Assembly (NCBI GenBank): GCA_002779825.1
Contig: PEVN01000148.1
Location: 1 to 52,368, forward strand
Origin: Armatimonadetes bacterium CG06_land_8_20_14_3_00_66_21
Lineage (GTDB): Bacteria > Armatimonadota > Abditibacteriia > CG2-30-66-41
Reading direction: 5' to 3'
DNA: 52,368 bases
Shown: piece by piece, positions 1-7,239 of the stretch
Layout of the letters: the number at the start of each line of letters is the position of its first letter
Position numbering within the stretch: position 1 is the stretch's first letter
The notes under the pieces: model-generated
What the model was told of the DNA's origin: nothing
The model's input: the letters and a program-made list of their open reading frames with translations, nothing else
Database searches by the model: none
Made by a program: the position numbers and the translations under genes

Positions 1-111
1 AATACACCGAAGTGGAAGTTCGCAGAACTTCACCCGTGGGCGTGTGGTGAGCACCCAACACACTGCTGTGCACGCAGAGGCGTCGAACTTGTGCAATACC
101 TTCGGTGTATT
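1..111. repeat. Terminal inverted repeat pair next to truncated kinase
   Basis: AATACACCGAAG at 1-12 is the exact reverse complement of CTTCGGTGTATT at 100-111. Just inside lies a second small dyad, GAAGTTC/GAACTTC around 15-31. The pair lies inside the part of the frame that does not resemble kinase. It could be a small non-autonomous insertion; no target duplication can be checked because the window begins at the first base of the repeat. Confidence 0.4.
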
Positions 112-462
112 CCTAACCTTCGCGAGTATAGCGCGTACTGGAGGCAAGTGCATACCCCCATTGCAGATTTGGCAGGGCACGGCGGTGGACCGCAAGTCCG
201 CAAGTCCGCAATCCGCATCGACGTTCAAGACACCGGCGTCGGCATCCCGCCCGAGAACCTGCCGAAGATCATGGAGCCGTTCTTCACCACGAAGGCGGAA
301 GGCAGAGGGACGGGACTGGGATTGGCGATCTGCAAGCGCATTGTGAGCGAGCACGGCGGGACGCTGAGCGTGGAGAGCGAAGTTGGCAAAGGTACGACTG
401 TGTCGGTGACGCTGCCCACGGTAGAGCAACGAGCTGTAGAAATGTCGAACGGCATGCCCTAA
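1..462 (+). CDS. Histidine kinase, 3' fragment (HATPase domain)
   Basis: This is the C-terminal ATP-binding domain of a sensor histidine kinase. The frame is open from the window edge and ends with TAA at 460-462. From about 211 on, the N box remainder and G1 box ([11 protein letters not shown]), F box (EPFFTTK) and G2 box (GTGLGLAI) are seen, followed by the usual last strands ([20 protein letters not shown]). The roughly 200 bases before that translate without a stop but do not look like kinase: there is no N box or dimerisation helix, and the joint reads through a short tandem GCAAGTCC repeat (about 193-208). Either the kinase was cut by an inserted repeat or the contig is mis-joined here. 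The likely partner is the hybrid kinase/regulator that follows. Confident for the HATPase part only. Confidence 0.65.
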   Translation, partial: NTPKWKFAELHPWACGEHPTHCCARRGVELVQYLRCIPNLREYSAYWRQVHTPIADLAGHGGGPQVRKSAIRIDVQDTGVGIPPENLPKIMEPFFTTKAEGRGTGLGLAICKRIVSEHGGTLSVESEVGKGTTVSVTLPTVEQRAVEMSNGMP

Positions 463-509
463 TCCGCGCCGCCCCGATCCGAACCGTCCTGATCCGAACC
501 GCCGCCCTG

Positions 510-579
510 AATCCGAGCCGCGAAGGTGACAGAGCGGCAACGCTGCTGGGGCCGCTCTGTCACCTTCGCGGCTCGGATT
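510..579. repeat. Long perfect hairpin, AATCCGAGCCGCG family
   Basis: Arms 510-538 and 551-579 are exact reverse complements (29 bp) around a 12-base loop. The outer 13 bases, AATCCGAGCCGCG, are identical to the outer arm of the hairpin at 27118-27218. It lies between two genes read in the same direction. There is no T-run after it, so it is a dispersed repeat element rather than a simple terminator, though it could stop or stabilise transcripts. Confidence 0.85.
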
Positions 580-627
580 GGGGTCGCGGCTCGGACTGGC
601 GGCCCGCTGTCGTAGGAGCTGAATGAG

Positions 628-2634
628 ATGCAAACCAACCAAACCGCAGACCTAGCGCCGGCGCGCTTGCTCATTGTTGACGACGAAGTCGAACTGATGA
701 CCGGCCTGTGCGACGTCCTGCCGGGCTTCGGTTTTGAGACCAAGGGCGCCACCTCGGGGGCTGCGGCTCTCGAGGCGCTGAAGGCAGAACGCTTCGACCT
801 GCTGCTCACGGATATGATGATGCCGGGGATGGATGGGATCGAGCTGATCCGCGTGGCGAAGGCGCTGGACCCCAACTTGATCTGCCTGCTGATGACCGGG
901 CAGGGGAGCATCCAGACGGCAGTCGGGGCCTTGAAGGGCGGCGCCTTCGACTATGTGCTCAAGCCCTTTCAGATGAGCCTGCTGCTGCCGACGCTGGAGC
1001 GGGCGCTAAAGGCGCACCGGCTGCGGAGCGACAACCTCCAGATGCGGGAGACGCTGGCGGTCTACGAGCTGAGCATGGGCGTCGCCCAGTCATACAACCC
1101 GGAGGACATCCTCGCCAAAGTGCTGGAGGCCGCTGTGGACATCACTGGCGCCGACGAGGCGTCGATCATGCAGCCGACGCCCGCTGGAACGGAGCTGCGC
1201 GTGACCACGGTTCGCGGCGGCGACCGCGAGGCGCTGGTGGGAGAGACAGCGCCCCTGGAGCAAGGCGTCGCCGGCTGGGTCGCGCGCAATCAGGAGCGAG
1301 TCGTGTTGGAAAGCGAGGTGAATGACGCTCGGTTCGACCCGGTCAAGCCTCGGGCCGACATTCTCTCCGCGCTGTCCCTCCCGCTGATCGCAGGCGGCCG
1401 GTCGGTGGGCGTCCTCAATCTCAACCGCAAGCGGGCGGAGGCAGAGCTTCAGCAGACCAACGAGCTCCTTCGCAACGCCTTCGCGCAGCTCGAGAACAGC
1501 CAACAGCAGCTCGTCCGCCAGGAGCGCTTGCGCGCCCTTGGGGAAATGGCCAGCGAAGTCGCCCACGACTTCAACAACGCGCTGTCGCCTGTGCTCGGCT
1601 ACAGCGAACTGCTCCTCCTGGACCCAACAGCGCTGGACGACCGCGAGAAGATGAAGCGCCATCTCGAGATCATCAATACGGCAGCCCGAGACGCCGCCAA
1701 TGTTGTCCGGCGCTTGCGCGAGTTCTACCGGACCCAGGACGACGACGAGGAGTTCCTGCCGGTCGACCTCAACGCGCTGGTTGAGCAGGCCGTGGACCTC
1801 GCTCAACCCAGGGGGAAGGACGAGGCGCAGTCGCGAGGACTGGACGTCTCGGTGAAGACGGAGCTGGCCGCCGTGCACCCCATCTTCGGGCACGAACCTG
1901 AGTTGCGCGAAGTGCTCCCCAACCTGCTCTTCAATGCCGTGGATGCCCTGAGACCCGAGGCCGACGGCAGCGCCCAGGGCGCCGTCACGCTGCGCACCCG
2001 TGCCGAGGGAGACCCAGTGGCCCTCGAGGTGAGCGACACTGGGGCAGGGATGGCCCCGGGGGTACGCGAGCGCTGTCTGGATCCGTTCTTCGCTACGAAA
2101 GGGGAACGGGGCACGGGGCAGGGGCTTTCCATGGTTCACGGGATCGTCGGCCGGCATCGCGGCACGATTGACATCGAGAGCGAGCCGGGAAGCGGCACGA
2201 CGTTCATCTTGCGCTTCCCGGTCGGCGCGCCCGCCGAGGCCGCGACCGTCTCCCTGCTGGACACCGCGCCCGCCCGGCCGCTGCGGGTCCTCGCAGTGGA
2301 CGACGAACCAACGTTGCAGAACTTGGTGAAGGAGTTCCTCTTGACGGACGGTCACGAAGTGGAGACAGCGGTGAGCGGTCTGGACGCGCTGGAGAAGTTC
2401 CGCGCCGGCACGTTCGACTTGGTCGTCACGGACCGAGCCATGGCGGAGATGGGCGGGAACGAGCTGGCCGCCACGCTGAAGGAACTGGATCCTGCCCAGC
2501 CCCTCCTCATGCTGACCGGCTTCGGCGAGCTGATGAACGCGCAGGAGGGGAAGCCCGCAGCCGTGGACTTGGTGATCGGGAAGCCGCCGAAGTTGGCTGT
2601 CTTCAGAGCAGCGGTGGCGAAGCTGACAGCGTAG
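628..2634 (+). CDS. Hybrid sensor kinase: REC-GAF-HisKA-HATPase-REC
   Basis: A 668-residue soluble two-component protein. Domains in order: receiver (about 13-130, phospho-acceptor Asp62 in LLLTDMMMPG, Lys112 in LKPF), GAF-type sensor (about 145-268), a short coiled linker, dimerisation domain with His313 in EVAHDFNN, ATP-binding domain (G1 DTGAGMAPG, F box DPFFATK, G2 GTGQGLS), and a second receiver (about 551-668, Asp602 in VVTDRAM). No membrane segment is present, so it acts in the cytosol, probably as a relay taking phosphate from an upstream kinase at the first receiver. The kinase fragment just upstream is the obvious candidate. The HDFNN form of the H box is typical of chemoreceptor- or NtrB-like kinases with no dedicated response regulator. 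The start ATG at 628 follows GGAGCTGAATGAG. The output target is unknown. Confidence 0.9.
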   Translation: MQTNQTADLAPARLLIVDDEVELMTGLCDVLPGFGFETKGATSGAAALEALKAERFDLLLTDMMMPGMDGIELIRVAKALDPNLICLLMTGQGSIQTAVGALKGGAFDYVLKPFQMSLLLPTLERALKAHRLRSDNLQMRETLAVYELSMGVAQSYNPEDILAKVLEAAVDITGADEASIMQPTPAGTELRVTTVRGGDREALVGETAPLEQGVAGWVARNQERVVLESEVNDARFDPVKPRADILSALSLPLIAGGRSVGVLNLNRKRAEAELQQTNELLRNAFAQLENSQQQLVRQERLRALGEMASEVAHDFNNALSPVLGYSELLLLDPTALDDREKMKRHLEIINTAARDAANVVRRLREFYRTQDDDEEFLPVDLNALVEQAVDLAQPRGKDEAQSRGLDVSVKTELAAVHPIFGHEPELREVLPNLLFNAVDALRPEADGSAQGAVTLRTRAEGDPVALEVSDTGAGMAPGVRERCLDPFFATKGERGTGQGLSMVHGIVGRHRGTIDIESEPGSGTTFILRFPVGAPAEAATVSLLDTAPARPLRVLAVDDEPTLQNLVKEFLLTDGHEVETAVSGLDALEKFRAGTFDLVVTDRAMAEMGGNELAATLKELDPAQPLLMLTGFGELMNAQEGKPAAVDLVIGKPPKLAVFRAAVAKLTA

Positions 2635-2735
2635 CGCGGAGGTGGGTGAGCCCGCGAACCGGGAGGGACCCGGCCGGTCTGTCCCCGACTCCGCTTGACC
2701 GCAGCGCTGCCGCGAAGGTAGAATCGCTACTCTGT

Positions 2736-3488
2736 ATGTATGAACCACGCATTCGCGCGTTACTGGAGTCCGTCCGCACCGGCGCTACCGACGTCGACGC
2801 GGCAGTGAAGGAACTGCGAGACCTCCCCTACGAGGACTTGGGGTTCGCCAAAGTCGATCACCATCGCACCTTGCGGCAGGGCTTTCCGGAGGTCATCTTC
2901 TGCCAGGGGAAGACTCCTGAGCAGGTTGTCCGCATCGTCGAGAGCTTGCGCAAGCGCGGCGTCGCCGTCCTCGCCACGAGGGCGGACGCAGAAGCCGCCC
3001 GGGCAGTCCTGCAGGCGCTCCCCGAGGCGACGTACCACGAGACGGCCCGAGTCATCACCGTACCGGCGGACGACCCGCCGGCGCTTTGCGAGGACCGCGG
3101 ATTCATCCTCCTGTGCTGCGCCGGCACCGCGGACCTGCCGGTAGCCGAGGAGGCGGCCGTCACCGCGGAGGCGGCCGGCGCGCGCGTCGAACGGCTGTAT
3201 GACGTGGGCGTGGCAGGCATCCACCGGCTGCTCGTCCACCGCGACGCCCTTGAGCGCGCCACGGTCATCATCGTCGTCGCCGGCATGGAGGGCGCCCTGG
3301 CAAGCGTCGTCGGCGGGCTGGTCGACAAGCCGGTAATCGCCGTCCCCACCAGCGTCGGCTACGGCGCCTCCTTCAACGGCCTGGCGCCACTGCTCACCAT
3401 GCTCAACAGTTGCGCTTCGGGCGTAGTAGTGGTCAACATCGATAACGGTTTTGGGGCAGGCTACTTCGCAGCGATGTTGGCGCGGTAG
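2736..3488 (+). CDS. larB: LarB, nickel-pincer cofactor biosynthesis carboxylase
   Basis: Pyridinium-3,5-biscarboxylic acid mononucleotide synthase, the first enzyme of nickel-pincer nucleotide cofactor synthesis; it carboxylates and hydrolyses nicotinic acid adenine dinucleotide. 250 residues, normal for the family. The AIR-carboxylase (PurE-like) fold is recognisable in the second half: VIIVVAGMEGALASVVGGL, PVIAVPTSVGYGASFNGL and the Gly-rich end NIDNGFGAGYFAA. The N-terminal part (EDLGFAKVDHHRTLRQGFPEVIFCQGK) is LarB-specific. The ATG at 2736 is preferred over the one at 2646 because the latter adds 30 residues unlike any LarB. It lies 155 bases before larC on the same strand. LarE is not in the window, so the cofactor pathway must be completed elsewhere, and the nickel enzyme served is unknown. 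Confidence 0.9.
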   Translation: MYEPRIRALLESVRTGATDVDAAVKELRDLPYEDLGFAKVDHHRTLRQGFPEVIFCQGKTPEQVVRIVESLRKRGVAVLATRADAEAARAVLQALPEATYHETARVITVPADDPPALCEDRGFILLCCAGTADLPVAEEAAVTAEAAGARVERLYDVGVAGIHRLLVHRDALERATVIIVVAGMEGALASVVGGLVDKPVIAVPTSVGYGASFNGLAPLLTMLNSCASGVVVVNIDNGFGAGYFAAMLAR

Positions 3489-3497
3489 ACGCGCCGC

Positions 3498-3627
3498 GAA
3501 GGGAAGACAGGAAGGTTAGGAGGTTAGGAGGGTGGAAGGTTGGAAGAGTGGAAGGCTGGAAGGACCCGAGGCGCGCCCTTCCAGCCTTCCTGCCTTCCAC
3601 TCTTCCAGTCTTCCGCCCTTCCATCCC
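3498..3627. repeat. Purine/pyrimidine GGAAG-type mirror hairpin
   Basis: A purine-rich tract (GGAAGGTTRGAGG-like units, about 3498-3563) is followed by its pyrimidine-rich counterpart (3577-3627). 3541-3563 pairs with 3577-3607 apart from an 8-base insertion in the right arm. It fills nearly all the larB-larC gap. The units are low complexity, so slippage or recombination is the likely origin. It can form a long hairpin in RNA between two co-directional genes. Confidence 0.7.
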
Positions 3628-3643
3628 CACAGAGGACCCTTAC

Positions 3644-4822
3644 ATGCGCATTGCCTACTTCGACTGCTTCTCCGGCGCCAGTGGAGACATGATCCTCGGC
3701 GCGCTCGTCGCCGCCGGCGTGCCCGAAGAGGCGCTGATCTCCGAGCTGCGGAAGATCCGCGACATCGAGTGGGACCTGGCCGCTGAGCCTGTCGTTCGGG
3801 CTGGCATCTCCGCGGTGCAGGTGCGGCTGTCCTCACCCGACCACGCCCACGAGCGAAGCTTCGCCGAGATCTGTGCGATCCTGGACAACAGCGAGTTGAG
3901 CCAGGAAACGCTCGCTCGGGCAAAGGCCATTTTCCGCGTGGTTGCGGTGGCAGAAGCAACCGTTCACAACACCACCCCGGAGCACATCCACTTCCACGAG
4001 TTGGGCGGTCTCGACTCGGTGCTGGACATCGTCGGCGCCGTGATCGGGCTGCAACTGCTGGGCATCGAGAAGGTGTACGCCTCCACCATGCCGCTCAGTC
4101 ACGGCACCATCCGCTGCGCTCACGGTGTGCTGCCCGTGCCCGCGCCGGCCGTGGTGGAGATCCTCAAGGACGTCCCCTTCTATGCGACCGACGTCGAGGG
4201 TGAGCTGATCACCCCCACGGGTGCGGGCATCCTCAAAGCCTGCGCCGAGTCGTTCGGCGGGCCGCCGCCCTTCAGCGTGCAATCCATCGGCTACGGGAGC
4301 GGCACGCGAGACCTGGGCGCGCGCCCGAACCTGCTGCGGCTGTTGGTGGGAACTGCGACGACGACGCCTCTCCAAGCTCAGCCCCTCACGCTGCTGGAGA
4401 CGAACATCGACGACATGAACCCGGAGCTGTACGACTACGTCATGGAGCGGCTGTTCGCCGTCGGCGCGCTGGACGTGTTCCTCACGCCCATCCACATGAA
4501 GAAGAACCGGCCGGCAACGCTCCTGAGCGTCCTCTGCGACGCCGCGACCAGCGGCGGAGCCCTGCAGGTGCTCCTGCAAGAAACGACGACGTTAGGGGTC
4601 CGCTCTGCCCCGGTGGAGCGCTTCTGCCGCCCCCGAACGAGCCACACCGTCGAGACGGAGTTCGGCGCGGTCCGGGTGAAGACGGCCGCAGGCGATACTG
4701 AGCCCGAATGGCAAGCACCCGAGTACGACGACTGCACAGCCCGAGCGCGCGAGCGCGGCGTGCCTGCCTGGCGTGTCTACGAAGCCGCCCGCGAGGCGGC
4801 CCGCCGGCCCCCTCGCCCTTGA
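3644..4822 (+). CDS. larC: LarC, nickel insertase of the pincer cofactor
   Basis: Pyridinium-3,5-bisthiocarboxylic acid mononucleotide nickel chelatase, which inserts Ni in the last step of cofactor synthesis using CTP. 392 residues, as for single-frame LarC proteins. The N-terminus MRIAYFDCFSGASGDMILGAL is the family hallmark, followed by HFHELGGLDSVLDIVGA, TPTGAGILKA and the LarC2 half (TNIDDMNPELYDYVMERLFAVGALDVFLTPIHMKKNRPA). The start at 3644 matches this hallmark; the ORF upstream to 3548 is translated repeat and is rejected. In lactobacilli larC needs a programmed frameshift between LarC1 and LarC2; here both parts are one continuous frame. The last ten residues are Arg/Pro-rich. It forms a unit with larB. 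Confidence 0.93.
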   Translation: MRIAYFDCFSGASGDMILGALVAAGVPEEALISELRKIRDIEWDLAAEPVVRAGISAVQVRLSSPDHAHERSFAEICAILDNSELSQETLARAKAIFRVVAVAEATVHNTTPEHIHFHELGGLDSVLDIVGAVIGLQLLGIEKVYASTMPLSHGTIRCAHGVLPVPAPAVVEILKDVPFYATDVEGELITPTGAGILKACAESFGGPPPFSVQSIGYGSGTRDLGARPNLLRLLVGTATTTPLQAQPLTLLETNIDDMNPELYDYVMERLFAVGALDVFLTPIHMKKNRPATLLSVLCDAATSGGALQVLLQETTTLGVRSAPVERFCRPRTSHTVETEFGAVRVKTAAGDTEPEWQAPEYDDCTARARERGVPAWRVYEAAREAARRPPRP

Positions 4823-4908
4823 CCCGGTTGCTGCGGGCGGAACGTCGCCGAGGGCGCGCAGTCCCTTTGCGGGTACGCGCAGCAAGTCCCAGGCGCCCAG
4901 TGCCTCGG

Positions 4909-4938
4909 TTGACACCGTCAGTTCCCCACAAGTAGAAT
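4909..4938 (+). promoter_or_regulatory. Sigma-70-like promoter for discoidin gene
   Basis: TTGACA (4909-4914), an 18-base spacer and TAGAAT (4933-4938) precede the gene at 5025 by about 85 bases. The -35 is a perfect consensus match. It lies just after larC, giving the next gene its own start of transcription. Confidence 0.6.
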
Positions 4939-4964
4939 GAGCGCGTGTGCGAGCGTGAAGCCTC

Positions 4965-4992
4965 GTTGTTGGAGAGAGGTCTCTCCAACAAC
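4965..4992. promoter_or_regulatory. Near-perfect 28-base dyad in the leader
   Basis: GTTGTTGGAGAGA (4965-4977) and TCTCTCCAACAAC (4980-4992) are exact complements separated by two bases. It begins about 25 bases after the -10 at 4933 and ends 32 bases before the start codon. Either an operator for a dimeric repressor or a leader RNA hairpin; the two-base loop is too tight for a perfect RNA stem, which slightly favours a DNA-binding site. Confidence 0.5.
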
Positions 4993-5024
4993 ATCCGCAT
5001 TCTCACAGGAGTGTCCGCAGGAAC

Positions 5025-5762
5025 ATGCAAACCACCGAGCCCACCTTCGCCCCTTCGTCTGCGAGCCGGCTGCGCCACCGTTGGATCGACCTCAAGCCGG
5101 CTGCCTGGCTGGTTGCGGCCCTGTGCCTATGGGTCCCCTCACTGGCGTGGGCTGAGGCGGAAGCGCCCGCCGCGACACGGAACGTGCTGGCCGCCGCCAA
5201 CGGCGGCAAAGTGATCTCTGGGACCAGCCAGTTGGATGACGAGTACTGGCGCAAGGAGAACCTGATCGACGGGTTGCTCGCCTCCCAAGACCTGAAGTCC
5301 AATGGCTGGGCCTCCAAGACCTTCTCCGACGACGATGCAGGCAACTACCCGCAGGAGATCGTCTTCGCGGTGGCAGGGGATCACGCCAGGCTGCTCACCA
5401 AAGTGGTCATCGATGCGAAGACCCCCGACTGGCCGTTGCTCGGGCGAGGCGCGAAGGACATTGAGATCCTTGTGTCCGGCGAGACCGCGGACGGGCCGTG
5501 GAACCACGTGGCCAAGTACTCCCTGCTCAACCAAGGCGGAGCGCAGACCATCACCTTCAAGCCTACTGAGGCGAAGTACCTCATGCTCCGCGTGCTGAGC
5601 AATTGGGGCAGCGACCGGATGGTCGCTCTCGGTGAGGTGGAGGCCTACGAGGCGATCATGGGCTCAGGAGAACTGGACCAGTTGATCTCCCGGCTCGAGC
5701 AGATACTCACCGACCTCAAGCGCTATCGCGACGAGATGCAGGGGACTGGGACTGGCGAGTAA
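5025..5762 (+). CDS. Secreted discoidin (F5/8 type C)-like protein
   Basis: 245 residues. A charged N-terminus is followed by a hydrophobic stretch (about 26-43, AAWLVAALCLWVPSLAWA) ending in an AxA-type site, so export by Sec is likely. The body (about 50-212) looks like a discoidin/F5-F8 type C beta sandwich: LIDGLLASQDLKSNGW near the start, then VVIDAKTPDWPLLGRGAKDIEILVS and YLMLRVLSNWGSDRMVALGEVEAYE, the usual carbohydrate- or surface-binding domain. The last 30 residues form a predicted coiled coil (LDQLISRLEQILTDLKRYRDEM). No catalytic domain is seen, so a binding or structural role on the cell surface is inferred. The gene converges on rsmI with only six bases between stops. Confidence 0.8.
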   Translation: MQTTEPTFAPSSASRLRHRWIDLKPAAWLVAALCLWVPSLAWAEAEAPAATRNVLAAANGGKVISGTSQLDDEYWRKENLIDGLLASQDLKSNGWASKTFSDDDAGNYPQEIVFAVAGDHARLLTKVVIDAKTPDWPLLGRGAKDIEILVSGETADGPWNHVAKYSLLNQGGAQTITFKPTEAKYLMLRVLSNWGSDRMVALGEVEAYEAIMGSGELDQLISRLEQILTDLKRYRDEMQGTGTGE

Positions 5763-5768
5763 GTCAGG

Positions 5769-6638
5769 TCAACCCCGCGGCAGCTCCTGCGCAAGCTTGT
5801 AGACAGCGTTGCGCGGCGCGCTTAGCTCGGCGGCAACCCGCCGCACGGCATCGCGCACCGACAGCCCGTCTTCCAGAGCGACCGAGAGCGCTGCTGACAG
5901 CTCCGCCTGGCTCCCCGGTGCCTGCTGGGCTGGCACTTCGTCCGGTGGGCTGACGACAATCGTGACCTCGCCCCGGACCTCCTCCCCCCGAGCCCACTCC
6001 GCCAACTCAACAAGCGACCCGCGCACAACCTCCTCGAACTTCTTAGTCAGTTCGCGACACACGACCGCTCGCCGATCACCGAGGCTTTCGGTCAGATGGG
6101 TCAATGTCGCCCCCAGCCGCCGAGGCGACTCGTAGATGACAATGGCGCCGTCCCCCATCGCGGCCAGTCGCTCCAGCGTCTCCCGGCGTTCAGTCCCTCG
6201 ACGGGGCAGGAACCCCTGGAACCAGAACCGCGCAGCGGGAAGCCCGGACACGGAGACGGCCGAGGTAACAGCAGCAGGTCCGGGCACCGGCACCAACGAG
6301 ATCCCCGCCTCCAGCGCAGCCTCCACCAGGGCGGCCCCCGGGTCGGAGATGGTGGGCGTGCCGGCATTGCAGACCAGCGCCACGCTCTGCCCCCCCAACA
6401 GCCGCTCCACCAACTGGCGCAGACGATCCGGACCCGAGTGTTGGTGGCAGCTCAGCAGGGGCGTGTGGAGGTCGTGGTGCGCAAGTAGTTTGCGGGTGAC
6501 CCGGGTGTCCTCAGCAGCGATAACAGCGCACTCGCCCAGCACGCGCAGCAGCCGCAGCGACACGTCTTCCAGGTTGCCCAATGGGGTAGCGCAAACAAAC
6601 AGCTTCCCGGGAACTTCAGAGCAGCCACTTTCCGCCAT
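5769..6638 (-). CDS. rsmI: RsmI, 16S rRNA C1402 2'-O-methyltransferase
   Basis: 289 residues, typical length. It uses S-adenosylmethionine to methylate the ribose of C1402 in 16S rRNA. Family motifs in order: KLFVCATPLGNLEDVSLRLL (N-terminal), VIAAEDTRVTRKLLAHH, GPSVALVCNAGTPTISDPG-type glycine-rich loop (seen as SVALVCNAGTPTISDPG), LVPVPGPAAVTSAVSVSGLP, FWFQGFLPRRGTERR, and VIYESPRRL. The tail (DGLSVRDAVRRVAAELSAPRNAVYKLAQEL) is the usual small helical domain. ATG at 6638 follows AGGTCATC. It may be read from the same promoter as the small basic gene upstream on this strand. Confidence 0.95.
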   Translation of the reverse strand: MAESGCSEVPGKLFVCATPLGNLEDVSLRLLRVLGECAVIAAEDTRVTRKLLAHHDLHTPLLSCHQHSGPDRLRQLVERLLGGQSVALVCNAGTPTISDPGAALVEAALEAGISLVPVPGPAAVTSAVSVSGLPAARFWFQGFLPRRGTERRETLERLAAMGDGAIVIYESPRRLGATLTHLTESLGDRRAVVCRELTKKFEEVVRGSLVELAEWARGEEVRGEVTIVVSPPDEVPAQQAPGSQAELSAALSVALEDGLSVRDAVRRVAAELSAPRNAVYKLAQELPRG

Positions 6639-6761
6639 GATGACCTGCCGGGATCACTACCGGCGACGCCCAGCCTCCAACGAGAGGTTCCCCGCGCCGC
6701 CTGCCGTGCGGAACTGCAGGCAGTGGCGGGCACAGGGAAGTGAACGCCGGGCGTCCGAATG

Positions 6762-6785
6762 AAAAACGGCCCCCGGGCGCCGCCG
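6762..6785 (-). terminator. Possible intrinsic terminator after the small basic gene
   Basis: On the minus strand a CGGC...GCCG stem with a very GC-rich centre is followed by TTTTT, 23 bases after the stop of the 29-residue gene. The stem is short and partly self-ambiguous, so confidence is moderate. Confidence 0.4.
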
Positions 6786-6807
6786 GAGGGACGCCCAGCC
6801 GCCACGA

Positions 6808-6897
6808 CTACCGTCGTTTCTTGTGTCGGTTGGCCCGTCGGCGCTTCTTCTGCCAGTGCTTACGGACTTTCCGCTTGTGTTTCTTCTTGTCCGACAA
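6808..6897 (-). CDS. 29-residue basic protein, AURKAIP1/COX24-like
   Basis: A very small gene too short for ordinary ORF calling. It starts at TTG (6897-6895) and reads M-S-D-K-K-K-H-K-R-K-V-R-K-H-W-Q-K-K-R-R and nine further residues ending in HKKRR. GGAGG at 6905-6909 sits exactly seven bases before the TTG; the nearby ATG in another frame would be only two bases from it. About 60% of residues are Lys, Arg or His. The pattern K-K-x-H-K-x-K-x-R-K followed by a run of basic residues matches small bacterial proteins of the AURKAIP1/COX24 family, related to a mitochondrial ribosomal small-subunit protein. A ribosome-associated role is inferred. It has its own strong promoter and probably its own terminator. 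It could instead be an unrelated basic peptide, but promoter, RBS and composition agree. Confidence 0.65.
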   Translation of the reverse strand: MSDKKKHKRKVRKHWQKKRRRANRHKKRR

Positions 6898-6974
6898 CGC
6901 ATATCCTCCAGTTCCATGACAGGGGGCCCTGGGGCAGCGATGGCCGGTTACCCGCTGTTAGGTGGAAGCTGTCG

Positions 6975-7003
6975 ATTATAGCCAACACCGGGTCTCAAGG
7001 CAA
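6975..7003 (-). promoter_or_regulatory. Sigma-70-like promoter for the small basic gene
   Basis: Minus strand TTGCCT (7003-6998), 17-base spacer, TATAAT (6980-6975), with GGC directly before the -10. It lies 78 bases before the TTG start at 6897. One of the best promoters in the window; the same GGCTATAAT block precedes pilB and yedF. Confidence 0.65.
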
Positions 7004-7097
7004 TCGCTGCGCGGCATCGCGAGGCGCTCCCTCGCCCCCGCCGACAGCTCCGAGCCGCAACCTGCCATGGTCCACGGCGGGTTGCCAAGTCACTCAC

Positions 7098-7237
7098 GGG
7101 TGCCTCCCACGATTACGGGTCCTCAGTAGCGTAGCCCCGTGTGGGCGTCACCCCGCGCACCGGTGACGCCCACACGGGGCTACGCTACGAGGTGAACCGA
7201 GGGGGAGCCTCCCGCCCCGTAATCGCGGGATGCACCC
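7098..7237. repeat. Nested inverted-repeat element beside lysS
   Basis: Inner arms 7126-7152 and 7162-7188 are perfect 27-base complements (GTAGCGTAGCCCCGTGTGGG and on) around a 9-base loop. Outer arms 7098-7119 and 7216-7237 pair with two mismatches. The element ends three bases from the lysS stop (7240-7242). No transposase is nearby. It has the size of a MITE or a composite palindromic repeat and may also act as an end-of-transcript structure for lysS. Confidence 0.8.
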
Positions 7238-7239
7238 CG

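Noticed and set aside
1090-2748. 552-codon minus-strand ORF
   Set aside because: It is antisense to the hybrid kinase, whose domains are all intact; the translation is Arg/Leu/Gln-rich with no domain.
3433-3959. ORFs across the GGAAG/CTTCC tract
   Set aside because: Their W-K-x-G-R-L-E-G peptides are translated low-complexity repeat.
6657-6917. 86-codon minus ORF starting ATG 6917
   Set aside because: Shadow of the 29-residue basic gene in another frame; it also runs through the probable terminator.
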